A DNA stretch of 64,000 nucleotides from assembly GCF_033304615.1 (NCBI RefSeq), contig NZ_CP129118.1:430001-494000 (forward strand), written 5' to 3'. This document shows positions 1 to 8,427 of this stretch, piece by piece (position 1 is the stretch's first letter; every line of letters starts with the position of its first letter). Under the pieces are notes generated by a model. That model was not told the DNA's origin and did not search any database. It was given only the letters and a program-made list of their open reading frames with translations. Made by a program: the position numbers and the translations under genes. The DNA is from Sporosarcina oncorhynchi (lineage in GTDB: Bacteria; Bacillota; Bacilli; Bacillales_A; Planococcaceae).

Positions 1-933
1 CTCGGTGTTTCAATCGGAACCGTCAAAATTCCGATCAGCACATTATGGGATTCAACAGATACGACCGCAACGAATATTCTGTATAAAATCAGGATGCCCC
101 GTGTTATTCTCGCGGGACTCGTCGGTGCGTCACTTGCGATTGCAGGTGCGGCGTTTCAAGGTCTGCTGAAAAACCCGCTCGCTGATCCATACACCCTCGG
201 AGTGTCATCCGGCGCCTCTGTTGGTGCTGTGATGACACTTTTTTTCGGTATTTCCCTTCCGATTGTAGGCACATACACATTACCTGTATTCAGTATGGCA
301 GGCGCTGCATTGACGATGTTCCTCGTCATCGGATTCGCGCGACTCGTCGACCGGTCAATGAAAATGGAGACAATCATTCTGACAGGTATCATCTTCGGTT
401 CATTCCTTGGATCCGTCCTGTCACTCATGATCGCACTCACAGGTGAAGAACTCCGACAAATTATTGGCTGGCTTCTCGGAAGCGTATCGATGCGCGGCTG
501 GAATTACATTCTAATGATCTTGCCATTCGTCATCATCGGTTCTTTCATTCTCTGGTTGAATCGCATGGAACTAAATGCGATGCTATTTGGAGAAGAACGC
601 GCCCATCACCTCGGCGTCAACGTTAGAAGAAGAAAATTCATGATACTCATCGGAGGATCGATTCTTACAGGTTCCGCAGTTGCCGTATCAGGCACAATTG
701 GCTTCGTCGGCCTTGTCGTCCCGCATATGACGCGGCTTATGTGGGGATCAGATCACCGACACCTGCTCACATTGTCATTCATGAATGGCGCATCACTACT
801 CATTATTTGCGACCTGATCGCAAGAACCATCATTTCACCGACGGAACTTCCCGTCGGCGTCATTACCGCGTTTATCGGTGCACCGGTCTTCGCATTTATT
901 TTCTATAGACAAAGAAGGAAAGGGGCCATGTGA
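1..933 (+). CDS. BtuC/FecCD-type ABC transporter permease (5' partial)
   Basis: The reading frame is open from the first base of the window, so the start lies upstream and only about 310 codons are visible. It encodes the membrane permease of a type II ABC importer of the BtuC/FecCD family, which moves cobalamin, cobinamide, haem or ferric siderophores across the cell membrane. The family motif NPLADPYTLGVSSGAS lies close to the visible N-terminus, and GFVGLVVPHMTR marks the cytoplasmic coupling region near the C-terminus; multiple hydrophobic spans lie between. The ATPase gene starts one base after this stop codon and is fused to a corrinoid-remodelling domain, so the substrate is probably cobalamin or cobinamide (inference from context). 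The binding protein and any cobalamin riboswitch would lie left of the window. Confidence 0.9.
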   Translation, partial: LGVSIGTVKIPISTLWDSTDTTATNILYKIRMPRVILAGLVGASLAIAGAAFQGLLKNPLADPYTLGVSSGASVGAVMTLFFGISLPIVGTYTLPVFSMAGAALTMFLVIGFARLVDRSMKMETIILTGIIFGSFLGSVLSLMIALTGEELRQIIGWLLGSVSMRGWNYILMILPFVIIGSFILWLNRMELNAMLFGEERAHHLGVNVRRRKFMILIGGSILTGSAVAVSGTIGFVGLVVPHMTRLMWGSDHRHLLTLSFMNGASLLIICDLIARTIISPTELPVGVITAFIGAPVFAFIFYRQRRKGAM

Positions 934-934
934 C

Positions 935-2407
935 ATGTTGCATGTTACCGATTTATCAGGCGGATATGACAAAAAGACCATCGTTCACAACATCTCTTTC
1001 CATGTGAATAAAGGTGAAGTCCTCGGCATCCTCGGTCCAAATGGCAGCGGGAAATCGACATTGCTGAAAATCATTTCCGGCATCTTGCCAAAGCAGACAG
1101 GCTCCGTACAAATTGACGGGCAAGATGCAGGGGTTTATTCACAAAAGGAATTTGCCCGCAAAGTCGCCGTCTTGCCGCAACTCCATGCACACGCCTTCTC
1201 TCATACGGTGAAAGACACCGTTTCGCTCGGGAGATATCCACATCAGTCCGGGCTATTCTCGACTTGGTCGAAAGAAGACGAACGGGCGGTGAATGAAGCG
1301 CTTGCATACACAGGCATTACCCGTTACAAAGACAACGCCATTGAATTATTATCGGGCGGTGAACAACAGCGCGTTTTCGTTGCACAAGCGTTGGCCCAAG
1401 AAGCACCGATCCTGTTGCTCGATGAACCGACAAACCACCTCGATATTGCGCATCAGCAGCAATTACTCGATACGATTCGTAATCATGCTGTCGAAAAAGG
1501 CGTCACGGTCATTTCGGTTTTCCATGACATTAACCTCGCATCGTTATATTGCGACCGGTTGCTGTTAATGGATAAAGGCCAAATCGCCAAAATCGGCAAT
1601 CCACTGGACGTCATCCAGGATACAGTCATCGGATCCGTCTATCATGCACGTGTCAAAACACAGCCGCATCCAGAACTCGCGAAACCTCAAATGACGTTGT
1701 TGCCTGATACAATAGAGGAAATGCAACCGTTTATCGTCCAAAAAGAACAGTTCACTATTTCAGCCAATCACGTTTCCCTGAAAGTAAAAAACCCACTGAA
1801 AACACTATCTTCCGCTGTCCATAACCCTGGCATGGGCTGGTATCGCGAGTTCGTCAACCGCCACGTCGATGCCGATTATAATGCGGTCGATGTGAAAGCC
1901 GAAAATGAAGCGTATCTTAAACAAAATGGCTATCATCTGACAGACACTGTCGGCATGATGACCGCCGTCACAACGGAGCATGCCGAAGTGGAACAATACA
2001 GCGGCGATTTCGGCACGGTCTTAATTATGGTGACAGCCGGAGTTGGCAATGCAGTCGACGTATCCCAAAGCTTGACCCGCGACCGCGAAGAACGCATCGG
2101 CACCATTAACACATGGGTAATCATCAACGGCCATCTGCCTGACGAAGCATTCATCCAAGCCATGATCACCGCAACCGAAGCGAAAACGAAAGCGATGCAT
2201 ACCGAAAACATCAAAGACCCACTCACGGACACGACGGCGACCGGTACGTCAACCGACAGCCTCCTCGTCGCAGCAACACAAGTAGGCGAGCACTTACCAT
2301 ACGCCGGCCCGATTACGCCACTCGGTAAACTAATTGGCCACGGTGTCTATGACTGCACAATCCGTGCGATTAAAGCCTACAAACGGGCGAAAGGATGGAC
2401 GACATGA
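935..2407 (+). CDS. Corrinoid ABC transporter ATPase fused to CbiZ adenosylcobinamide amidohydrolase
   Basis: A 490-residue two-domain protein. Residues 1 to about 260 are an ABC ATPase with Walker A GPNGSGKS (34-41), signature LLSGGEQQR and Walker B ILLLDEPTNHLD. Residues about 280-485 match the CbiZ amidohydrolase family, with the block NPGMGWYREFVNRHVDAD at its start. CbiZ cleaves the aminopropanol side chain of cobinamide or pseudocobalamin to give cobyric acid. The fusion joins import to remodelling in one polypeptide, so incoming corrinoids could be cut as they enter (inference). The ATG at 935 directly follows the permease stop and AGGAAAGGGG; an earlier in-frame ATG at 878 would overlap the permease by 56 bases and is unlikely. 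The 3' end overlaps cbiB by ATGA. Confidence 0.9.
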   Translation: MLHVTDLSGGYDKKTIVHNISFHVNKGEVLGILGPNGSGKSTLLKIISGILPKQTGSVQIDGQDAGVYSQKEFARKVAVLPQLHAHAFSHTVKDTVSLGRYPHQSGLFSTWSKEDERAVNEALAYTGITRYKDNAIELLSGGEQQRVFVAQALAQEAPILLLDEPTNHLDIAHQQQLLDTIRNHAVEKGVTVISVFHDINLASLYCDRLLLMDKGQIAKIGNPLDVIQDTVIGSVYHARVKTQPHPELAKPQMTLLPDTIEEMQPFIVQKEQFTISANHVSLKVKNPLKTLSSAVHNPGMGWYREFVNRHVDADYNAVDVKAENEAYLKQNGYHLTDTVGMMTAVTTEHAEVEQYSGDFGTVLIMVTAGVGNAVDVSQSLTRDREERIGTINTWVIINGHLPDEAFIQAMITATEAKTKAMHTENIKDPLTDTTATGTSTDSLLVAATQVGEHLPYAGPITPLGKLIGHGVYDCTIRAIKAYKRAKGWTT

Positions 2408-3363
2408 TTCAAGCCCATTTTGTAGCAATCGCGATCGGGTTTTTATTGGACCGCATCATTGGTGACCCGAAAAACTGGCCACATCCTGTGCGCTGGATCG
2501 GCACGCTCATCTCGAAGCTCACTGCGGTCCTAAACAAAGGGCGTGCCCGCGTACTAAAAGGCGCGGGAATGCTGTTCATCATGATCGTCCTCGTAACGAC
2601 GGTCGTGCTGGCACTTGTCGGAATCTCTTATCAAATGCATATCGGATTCGGCGTGGCCGTTGAAGGCATTTTCATTGCAATCGGTCTTGCGCAAAAAAGC
2701 TTGCGTGATGCGGCCCTCGAAGTATACGAACCGCTTGTCGTCGGGGATATGAATGAAGCGAGGAAGAAACTGAGTTGGATTGTCGGTCGCGATACGGCGA
2801 AACTTAACGAAAGCGGCATCGCACGGGGGACGATTGAAACGGTATCTGAAAATGCATCTGACGGTATTACGGCCCCATTATTTTGGGCATTCCTGTTCGG
2901 CGCGCCAGGGTTATGGTTGTATAAAACGGTCAATACATTAGATTCGATGATTGGGTACAAAGATGATCGCTATAAAGAGTTTGGCCTGTTTTCAGCACGT
3001 GCAGATGACGTGTTGAACTTCATTCCCGCTAGGATAACGGGTTTTTTAATCCTTTTAACGACACCAAACGAAGGCGGTATTTCACTGCGTAAACGGTTTA
3101 TCGGTTGGGGGAATGATGCAAGACGACATCCGAGTCCAAACAGTGGCTATTTGGAAGCGGCGACTGCTTGGCAACTGAACATTCGCCTTGGCGGAAAGAG
3201 TACATATCGCGGAGTTGTTTCAAAACGGCCTGAAATCGGACCGGGTGGAAATGAGATCCAAGCGAAACAGATTAAATCGACGATTACGCAAATGCATATC
3301 GTGTCGTTCGTCTTCTGGATGTTGATGACTTTCATAGGAGTGGTTACTTATGCAATTGCCTGA
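2404..3363 (+). CDS. cbiB: Adenosylcobinamide-phosphate synthase CbiB
   Basis: A 319-residue membrane protein that condenses adenosylcobyric acid with (R)-1-aminopropan-2-ol phosphate, rebuilding the lower side arm. The N-terminus shows the family pattern LLDRIIGDPKNWPHPVRWIG, and later VSENASDGITAPLFW and NTLDSMIGYKDDRY are characteristic blocks. I chose ATG 2404, which overlaps the upstream stop as ATGA and has AAGGATGG just before it; ATG 2395 is also in frame but has no good ribosome site. Its partner is the fused CbiZ upstream, which supplies cobyric acid from salvaged corrinoids, and CobD downstream, which supplies the aminopropanol phosphate. Confidence 0.93.
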   Translation: MIQAHFVAIAIGFLLDRIIGDPKNWPHPVRWIGTLISKLTAVLNKGRARVLKGAGMLFIMIVLVTTVVLALVGISYQMHIGFGVAVEGIFIAIGLAQKSLRDAALEVYEPLVVGDMNEARKKLSWIVGRDTAKLNESGIARGTIETVSENASDGITAPLFWAFLFGAPGLWLYKTVNTLDSMIGYKDDRYKEFGLFSARADDVLNFIPARITGFLILLTTPNEGGISLRKRFIGWGNDARRHPSPNSGYLEAATAWQLNIRLGGKSTYRGVVSKRPEIGPGGNEIQAKQIKSTITQMHIVSFVFWMLMTFIGVVTYAIA

Positions 3364-4429
3364 GCACGGGGCGAATCCCCGGCATGTCTACGCAGGAGTA
3401 GGCATCGAACCGCCTGCGCAGATAGTCGATTTGAGCGAAAACTGCAATCCGGAAGGGCCGCCGCAATCAGTATTGGATAGCTGGGCTAAGCTTGCGAATG
3501 ATTTACATAGGTACCCCGATGCATCGGGCGAACCTTTTTTATCCCGAGTAACTGCGTATCACGGTGTTTCCGTCGAAAGTATAATTGTCGGCAATGGTGC
3601 AGCTGAGATTTTGTCGCTCATAGCGGGACGCTACCGGGGTAAACGGGCAATCGTTGTTCATCCAACGTTTTCGGAATATGAAGCAACGTTGCGTGCCAAT
3701 GATGTTGAAATTGAACGCGTCATCGCTTTGGAAGCGGATGGTTTTGCTTTGCCGGTAGATGTAATTGAACAGAAATTGGCGATAGCATCTGTTTTGTACA
3801 TCTGCACGCCGAATAATCCTACAGGCGTGATGCCGACGGAAGCAGACTTGTTGGCACTAATTGTGAAAGCGGGGGAAGCGAATTGTGAAGTCGTCCTCGA
3901 TGAAGCGTTTATTGATTTTATTGATGAGGCAAAGTCGTTCATTCATAAAGTGAGTGAGTTTCCGCATTGTGTTGTCGTTCGCTCAATGACGAAAATGTAT
4001 GCAATTCCTGGAATTCGACTAGGGTATGCAGTCGCTCATTCGGCTGTCATTACGGAATTGAAATCACGTGCACCCCATTGGAATGTGAATAGCGTGGCGG
4101 CGAAGATTGGTGCGACTTGTCTTGATGAAGAAGCGTATCGCGGGCGGGCGATCCGTCATGCTGCTGAACAGCGGGAGAACATGACGGCTTTTCTTAAAAG
4201 CTATGGTTGCACCGTTACGGATTCGCTTGCGAACTACTTGTCGTTTCGGTTAAGGGACGGGTTGGATGCGAGAGAGCTTTATGCGCATATGCTTAGGCGC
4301 GGAATTGTACTTCGACATTCCGAGAATTTCGTCGGAATGGACGGACGCTGGCTGCGGATTGGCATGAAGAGTGCGTTGGAATTGGACCTGTTGAAACGTG
4401 AGCTGGCGGACTGGTTTAGCGAGAGGTGA
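3350..4429 (+). CDS. cobD: L-threonine-O-3-phosphate decarboxylase CobD
   Basis: A 359-residue PLP enzyme of aminotransferase fold type I, close in sequence to histidinol-phosphate aminotransferase. It makes (R)-1-aminopropan-2-ol O-2-phosphate from L-threonine phosphate for CbiB. The start block (HGANPRHVYA, then DLSENCNPEGPP) is typical of CobD rather than HisC. The Schiff-base lysine lies in RSMTKMYAIPGIRLGYAV, and CTPNNPTG binds the cofactor region. It overlaps cbiB by 14 bases and has GGAG upstream of the ATG, so the two are translationally coupled. Assignment to CobD over HisC rests on motif and context. Confidence 0.9.
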   Translation: MQLPEHGANPRHVYAGVGIEPPAQIVDLSENCNPEGPPQSVLDSWAKLANDLHRYPDASGEPFLSRVTAYHGVSVESIIVGNGAAEILSLIAGRYRGKRAIVVHPTFSEYEATLRANDVEIERVIALEADGFALPVDVIEQKLAIASVLYICTPNNPTGVMPTEADLLALIVKAGEANCEVVLDEAFIDFIDEAKSFIHKVSEFPHCVVVRSMTKMYAIPGIRLGYAVAHSAVITELKSRAPHWNVNSVAAKIGATCLDEEAYRGRAIRHAAEQRENMTAFLKSYGCTVTDSLANYLSFRLRDGLDARELYAHMLRRGIVLRHSENFVGMDGRWLRIGMKSALELDLLKRELADWFSER

Positions 4430-4460
4430 AACTGGTATTTTACGGTTTTGCTAGCGGTTA

Positions 4461-4676
4461 TGGACTTCTGCAGGCAGTTATGGACTTTTAGGAGTAGCTT
4501 TGGACTTTTGCGAGCGACTTTGGAGTTGTAGCGAGAGTTATGGACTTTTGAGTAGGTATGTACGTTTAGAAGACATTGGAGTTATTTGGAGTTTTGCAAG
4601 CGATTATGGACTTTTAGGAGTGGCTTTGGAGTTTTAGGAGCGACTTTGGAGTTTTGCAGGCAGTTTTGGACTTTTG
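4461..4676 (+). repeat. 20-bp phased array, TGGACTTTT family (copy 1)
   Basis: This gap between cobD and cobU is filled by about eleven units beginning TGGACTTTT or TGGAGTTTT at 4461, 4481, 4501, 4521, 4541, 4577, 4587, 4607, 4627, 4647 and 4667. Spacing is 20 bp except for one disturbed stretch around 4550-4590. The ten bases between cores vary more (for example AGGAGTAGCT, GCGAGCGACT). No terminator, coding region or promoter is evident inside. A second array of the same family, on the opposite strand, lies at 24617-24730. Confidence 0.85.
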
Positions 4677-4719
4677 CATGAAGATTTGCGGGTGAATCAG
4701 CTGAAAGGGAGGCGATGGG

Positions 4720-5307
4720 ATGCGTGGGATGATGACGTTTATTAGTGGCGGTGTGCGTAGCGGGAAAAGTTCATTTGCGGAGCGATTGCTTGTGGAAGGC
4801 GCGGATCAGACGGATGGACGGCTTGTCTATATCGCTTCCGGGCGAGCGGTCGACCAGGAGATGCAGGAGCGGATTGATCAGCACAAAACGGATCGCGCGG
4901 ACGAGAGTTGGTTGACGATTGAACAGCCCGTGGCGCTTGAAGAAGTCCTCCCTTTCATCGAGCCGGGCGATTATGTGTTATGGGATTGCCTGACGACGTG
5001 GCTCGCAAATGAGATGTACGAAGAGATTGAACATACATATTGTGTGCATGTGGAAGCGTGCATGCGCAAAAAGGCGACACAACTAATGGGAACTGTGGCG
5101 GCGATAAGTGAAAAAGCAGCGCAGTTCGTCATCGTATCGAATGAAGTGCTCGATGAGTTGCCATCGGTTTATGAAGAGACGCGCATGTATAGCGAATGGA
5201 TCGGATTGCTGCATCAAGCGCTTGTCGCGGTTGCGGATGATGCGATCGAGATGGATTCGGGCATGCCGCTGTACTGGAAAAGAGAAGGGCAGGTGGCTAT
5301 GCGATGA
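4720..5307 (+). CDS. cobU: Adenosylcobinamide kinase / guanylyltransferase CobU
   Basis: A 195-residue protein that phosphorylates adenosylcobinamide and then transfers GMP to give AdoCbi-GDP. The P-loop GGVRSGKSSF is near residue 10, and RIDQHKTDRADESWLTIE contains the conserved His that carries GMP in characterised CobU proteins. The second half departs from the family: after IVSNEV the usual glycine-rich GMGIVP segment is replaced by LDELPSVYEE. A separate CobU-like gene at 7424 keeps that segment but has an altered P-loop. The ATG at 4720 has AAAGGGAGG upstream. It overlaps the next gene by ATGA. Confidence 0.88.
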   Translation: MRGMMTFISGGVRSGKSSFAERLLVEGADQTDGRLVYIASGRAVDQEMQERIDQHKTDRADESWLTIEQPVALEEVLPFIEPGDYVLWDCLTTWLANEMYEEIEHTYCVHVEACMRKKATQLMGTVAAISEKAAQFVIVSNEVLDELPSVYEETRMYSEWIGLLHQALVAVADDAIEMDSGMPLYWKREGQVAMR

Positions 5308-6134
5308 AAGGGATTATGGTGATGGGAACGGCTTCTGACGTCGGAAAAACGATGATTTGCACGGCGCTATGCCGACTGCTTTCCGATGAAGGAATGCGGG
5401 TCGCTCCATTCAAATCGCAAAACATGTCGCGATTTTCCGCAAGGACTGAAAAGGGCGAAGAGATGAGCCGGGCACAAGTTTTGCAGGCGGAAGCGGCAAG
5501 GACGAAGCCGGTCATCGAGATGAATCCGATTTTATTGAAACCGCTCGGCAATATGCAATCGGAAGTGCGTTTTTTTGGACGGAATTTCAAGGCGATTGAC
5601 GGCATGGCGTACCGCGAACAGTTTTTCGACCGTGCAATCGAGGCGATTCGGACATCGCTAAATCGATTATCGGAAACGTACGAAACTGTAGTGATCGAAG
5701 GGGCGGGCAGTCCGGCGGAAGTGAATTTGAACGACCGTGAAATCGTCAATATGCGTGTGGCAGATATGGCGGACGTGCCTGTGCTACTCGTCGCGGACAT
5801 CGACCGAGGTGGGGCGATTGCGTCGATAGTCGGGACGCTAGTGTTACTGGAGCCGGCGCATCGGGCACGCGTGAAAGGCATTATTATTAATAAATTCCAT
5901 GGCGATGTTTCGCTATTTGCGGAAGGTGTCGATTTTATCGAATCGTACACGGGCATTCGCGTTGTCGGGGTCGTCCCGCATATGATGGATCATGGGATTG
6001 AAGAGGAAGACATGGACCGTGTCGCTTCCATTGCGCCCGCTGACGTAGACGTTTACGATGCATGGGCAGCGCATATAAAAGCACATCTTGACTGGCCGTT
6101 CGTCCTTGATATTATCAAAGGACGGGCAGATTAA
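5304..6134 (+). CDS. Short CobQ-like protein lacking the glutaminase domain
   Basis: A 276-residue protein matching the N-terminal synthetase half of cobyric acid synthase (CobQ/CbiP). MGTASDVGKTMICTALCR is the nucleotide-binding loop, FKSQNMS and MNPILLKPLGN are family blocks, and VADIDRGGAIASIVGT is the Walker-B-like segment. Full CobQ proteins are about 490-510 residues with a C-terminal glutamine amidotransferase domain; here the sequence passes from GIEEEDMDRV almost directly into a tail (AAHIKAHLDW) that resembles the last residues of full-length CobQ. The glutaminase portion therefore looks internally deleted rather than cut off by a frameshift. It may use ammonia or have another role; salvage through CbiZ does not need cobyric acid synthesis. 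Cobyric acid synthase function is not established. Confidence 0.75.
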   Translation: MKGIMVMGTASDVGKTMICTALCRLLSDEGMRVAPFKSQNMSRFSARTEKGEEMSRAQVLQAEAARTKPVIEMNPILLKPLGNMQSEVRFFGRNFKAIDGMAYREQFFDRAIEAIRTSLNRLSETYETVVIEGAGSPAEVNLNDREIVNMRVADMADVPVLLVADIDRGGAIASIVGTLVLLEPAHRARVKGIIINKFHGDVSLFAEGVDFIESYTGIRVVGVVPHMMDHGIEEEDMDRVASIAPADVDVYDAWAAHIKAHLDWPFVLDIIKGRAD

Positions 6135-6135
6135 T

Positions 6136-6900
6136 ATGACGGGACTGTTGCTTGCATTCCAGTTTTTCTCGGCCATTCCTGTCCGAAAAGAGTTGCCGAT
6201 GGAACGCAAAGACGTGACCGCAATGTATCTTGCATTGCCAGTTGTCGGCGCGCTAGTTGGGCTCGTCATGTATGGAATTGCGTTGCTGTTTATGGACGCA
6301 ATCGGCACCGGCCCTCTGCTTGCGTCGTTTGCGATTGTGCTAACCGGAATTGCGCTGACGGGCGGCCTCCATATGGACGGATTTGCGGACGTTGGGGATG
6401 GTTATTTTTCGTATCGCGACAAGGAAAAGCGGTTGGCCATTATGGACGACCCGCGAATCGGCGCGTTCGGGACAATGGCCATTATATTAGTGATCATCGG
6501 TAAAATCGTATTGGTACACGAGTTGCTACTGCGGGAAGTGGATCTGTTGCCAATTTTACTTGTCGCGCCTGTACTGGCGAGGGTTGGCATGAATGTGTAT
6601 TTTATAACGACGCGCCTCGCAAAGGAAAAAGGGATTGCCCATTTCTTCAAAGAGAAGATCGGTATGGGGATACTCATTGGCGGTTCGTTTTTCATAGGAA
6701 TTGTCGCACTCATTTTATTCGGATTTGCAGTGCAATCGGTCATTATGCCTGTAGTACTTGTCGGCAGTCTGGCGCTTGCCGTTGTTTTATTCCGAATGTG
6801 GTCGTTAAGTCAGTTCGGGGGAGTGACCGGCGATTTATGCGGCGCTTTCATTGAAGGAATGGAGGCGATCGTTTGGCTGCTCGTCATCATTTGTATTTAA
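6136..6900 (+). CDS. cobS: Adenosylcobinamide-GDP ribazoletransferase CobS
   Basis: A 254-residue polytopic membrane protein that joins AdoCbi-GDP and alpha-ribazole (phosphate) to complete the nucleotide loop. The N-terminus LLLAFQFFSAIPV is the family hallmark. GGLHMDGFADVGDGYFS and the following DDPRIGAFG carry the acidic metal-binding motif, and the C-terminus has GGVTGDLCGAFIEG. The ATG at 6136 follows the preceding stop by one base, with AAAGGAC about 14 bases upstream; an in-frame ATG at 6088 would add a non-family leader inside the upstream gene. Confidence 0.93.
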   Translation: MTGLLLAFQFFSAIPVRKELPMERKDVTAMYLALPVVGALVGLVMYGIALLFMDAIGTGPLLASFAIVLTGIALTGGLHMDGFADVGDGYFSYRDKEKRLAIMDDPRIGAFGTMAIILVIIGKIVLVHELLLREVDLLPILLVAPVLARVGMNVYFITTRLAKEKGIAHFFKEKIGMGILIGGSFFIGIVALILFGFAVQSVIMPVVLVGSLALAVVLFRMWSLSQFGGVTGDLCGAFIEGMEAIVWLLVIICI

Positions 6901-7472
6901 TCCGCCATTTGCCGACAGCGGGCAATCGTCAAAAGAAATATATCGGCTGGACGGATGAACCGATTGAATCTCCTTCACATAAGGAAATGGTTCAATTGGA
7001 TAGACTGCATCAGCGGATTGTGTACGGCAGTGACTTGCTACGGGCGAAACAGAGCGCGAATTTGTTTCTGCCGGATGCCTCGTTTCAACCGGATGCCCGA
7101 TTCCGTGAATGTCATTTTGGGGATTTTGAAGGGAAAACGTATGCCGACCTTGAAAAAGATAAGGACTACCGAAATTGGCTGGATGATCCATTGAAGAATG
7201 CACCGCGTGGCGGAGAGAGCTTACTGGACGTCGAACGGCGTTTTCTTGAAGCACTCGGTGAACTGCCTGACGGTGCGATCGTCGTGACACATGGCGGTCC
7301 GATCCGCATTGCCCTGACGCGGTTTTCACCTAGCCCGCAAGAGTTTTGGTCTTGGCAAGTTCCGCATGGTTCCCTTTGGAAATTCGAATGGCGGAATCAG
7401 GATGAAGTGAAGGAGGGGATTCGGTGCAGATCATTATCGGAGGTGCCCATAACGGGAAGCGAGCGTATGTAG
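6873..7472 (+). CDS. cobC: Alpha-ribazole phosphatase CobC (histidine phosphatase family)
   Basis: A 199-residue histidine phosphatase that removes the 5'-phosphate from alpha-ribazole phosphate or adenosylcobalamin phosphate. The catalytic block is LIRHLPTAGN close to the N-terminus, and the second histidine lies in VVTHGGPIRIAL. The start is TTG at 6873, supported by GGAGG at 6861-6865; it overlaps cobS by 28 bases. The 3' end overlaps the next gene by 49 bases, consistent with a tightly packed operon. General histidine phosphatases share these motifs, so the substrate is assigned from context. Confidence 0.85.
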   Translation: MAARHHLYLIRHLPTAGNRQKKYIGWTDEPIESPSHKEMVQLDRLHQRIVYGSDLLRAKQSANLFLPDASFQPDARFRECHFGDFEGKTYADLEKDKDYRNWLDDPLKNAPRGGESLLDVERRFLEALGELPDGAIVVTHGGPIRIALTRFSPSPQEFWSWQVPHGSLWKFEWRNQDEVKEGIRCRSLSEVPITGSERM

Positions 7473-7840
7473 AAAAGTTGTTGTCAACTTCGCCGCATCA
7501 TTGGGTGGATTGCTCGGCTGACGAGAGGTCGTTCAGTACGATAGCGGAAATTCCGCATAACACACTCATCGTTATTGAACACATCGACAGTTGGCTAGAG
7601 GAGACGGATTTGTCAGAAACGGAAGCGGTCCGCTTTATATTGGACACAATCAAAAACCGCGAAGTTGTCTTCATTCTTACGGATATCGGGCGGGGAATTG
7701 TCCCGATGGATGCAGCGCAGCGGTCGTTACGCGATGCGTGCGGCAGGCTTTATCAACAATTAATGGCGCAAGCAGATGAAGTGACGAGGATTTGGTATGG
7801 CTTACCACAAACTTTGAAGAAAAGGGGAGAAAGTATATGA
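7424..7840 (+). CDS. Second CobU-like protein with altered P-loop
   Basis: A 138-residue protein starting at GTG 7424 behind AGGAGGGG. Its second half, TDIGRGIVPMDAAQRSLRDA and following GRLYQQLMAQADEV, is the classical C-terminal half of CobU, including the segment that the 4720 CobU has lost. Its N-terminus GGAHNGKRAY resembles the CobU P-loop but has Arg where Ser or Thr should bind the nucleotide, and the guanylylation histidine region is not obvious. At 138 residues it is shorter than CobU (about 180). It may be a non-catalytic partner of the 4720 protein, a subfunctionalised paralogue, or an accessory regulator; I cannot decide between these. Confidence 0.7.
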   Translation: MQIIIGGAHNGKRAYVEKLLSTSPHHWVDCSADERSFSTIAEIPHNTLIVIEHIDSWLEETDLSETEAVRFILDTIKNREVVFILTDIGRGIVPMDAAQRSLRDACGRLYQQLMAQADEVTRIWYGLPQTLKKRGESI

Positions 7841-8421
7841 AAATTTATACGAAAACTGGCGATAAAGGACAAACGAGTCTTATTGGAGGACGTGTCGACA
7901 AAGATAGCCTTCGCGTGGAAGCGTATGGGACAATGGACGAATTGAATTCGTTCGTCGGCAAAGCGATGACGGAACTTGATCCGGCGAAGTTTGCGGATTT
8001 ACTTGTCGATTTGGAAGCGATTCAGAACGAATTATTTGATGGGGGCGGAGATCTGGCGAACGTTATGAAAGAGCGTCATTATAAATTATCCGATGAGCCG
8101 ATTGAAGTGCTTGAAAAACGGATTGATGAGCTCATGGAAGAAGCACCGCCGCTTGAGAAATTCATCCTTCCCGGAGGATCCCCGGCATCCGCGACCTTGC
8201 ATATCGCCCGCACAATTACGCGCCGCACAGAACGATTGACGGTTACGTTGATGAAAGCGGAAGAAGATGTGCCTGGAACGGTTCAACGGTACTTGAACCG
8301 ACTTTCGGATTACTTCTTTGTCGCAGCACGTATTGTCAACGCACGCCTTGGTGTGCCTGATAATGAGTACGTTCGCAGTGCGAAAGTGTTCAGAACGGAA
8401 GACAAAAAGAAAAAGGACTGA
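7837..8421 (+). CDS. Cob(I)alamin adenosyltransferase, PduO type
   Basis: A 194-residue ATP:corrinoid adenosyltransferase that attaches the 5'-deoxyadenosyl group to cobalt. The N-terminus KIYTKTGDKGQTSLIGG is the PduO signature for ATP binding, and FILPGGSPASATLHIARTI followed by RRTER contains the conserved C-terminal active-site residues. ATG 7837 overlaps the preceding stop (ATGA) with AAAGGGGAGA upstream; the in-frame ATG at 7792 lies inside the previous gene and lacks a ribosome site. Its product would feed adenosylated corrinoids to CbiZ, CbiB and CobU, and finally IcmF. Confidence 0.92.
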   Translation: MKIYTKTGDKGQTSLIGGRVDKDSLRVEAYGTMDELNSFVGKAMTELDPAKFADLLVDLEAIQNELFDGGGDLANVMKERHYKLSDEPIEVLEKRIDELMEEAPPLEKFILPGGSPASATLHIARTITRRTERLTVTLMKAEEDVPGTVQRYLNRLSDYFFVAARIVNARLGVPDNEYVRSAKVFRTEDKKKKD

Positions 8422-8427
8422 CTAACT

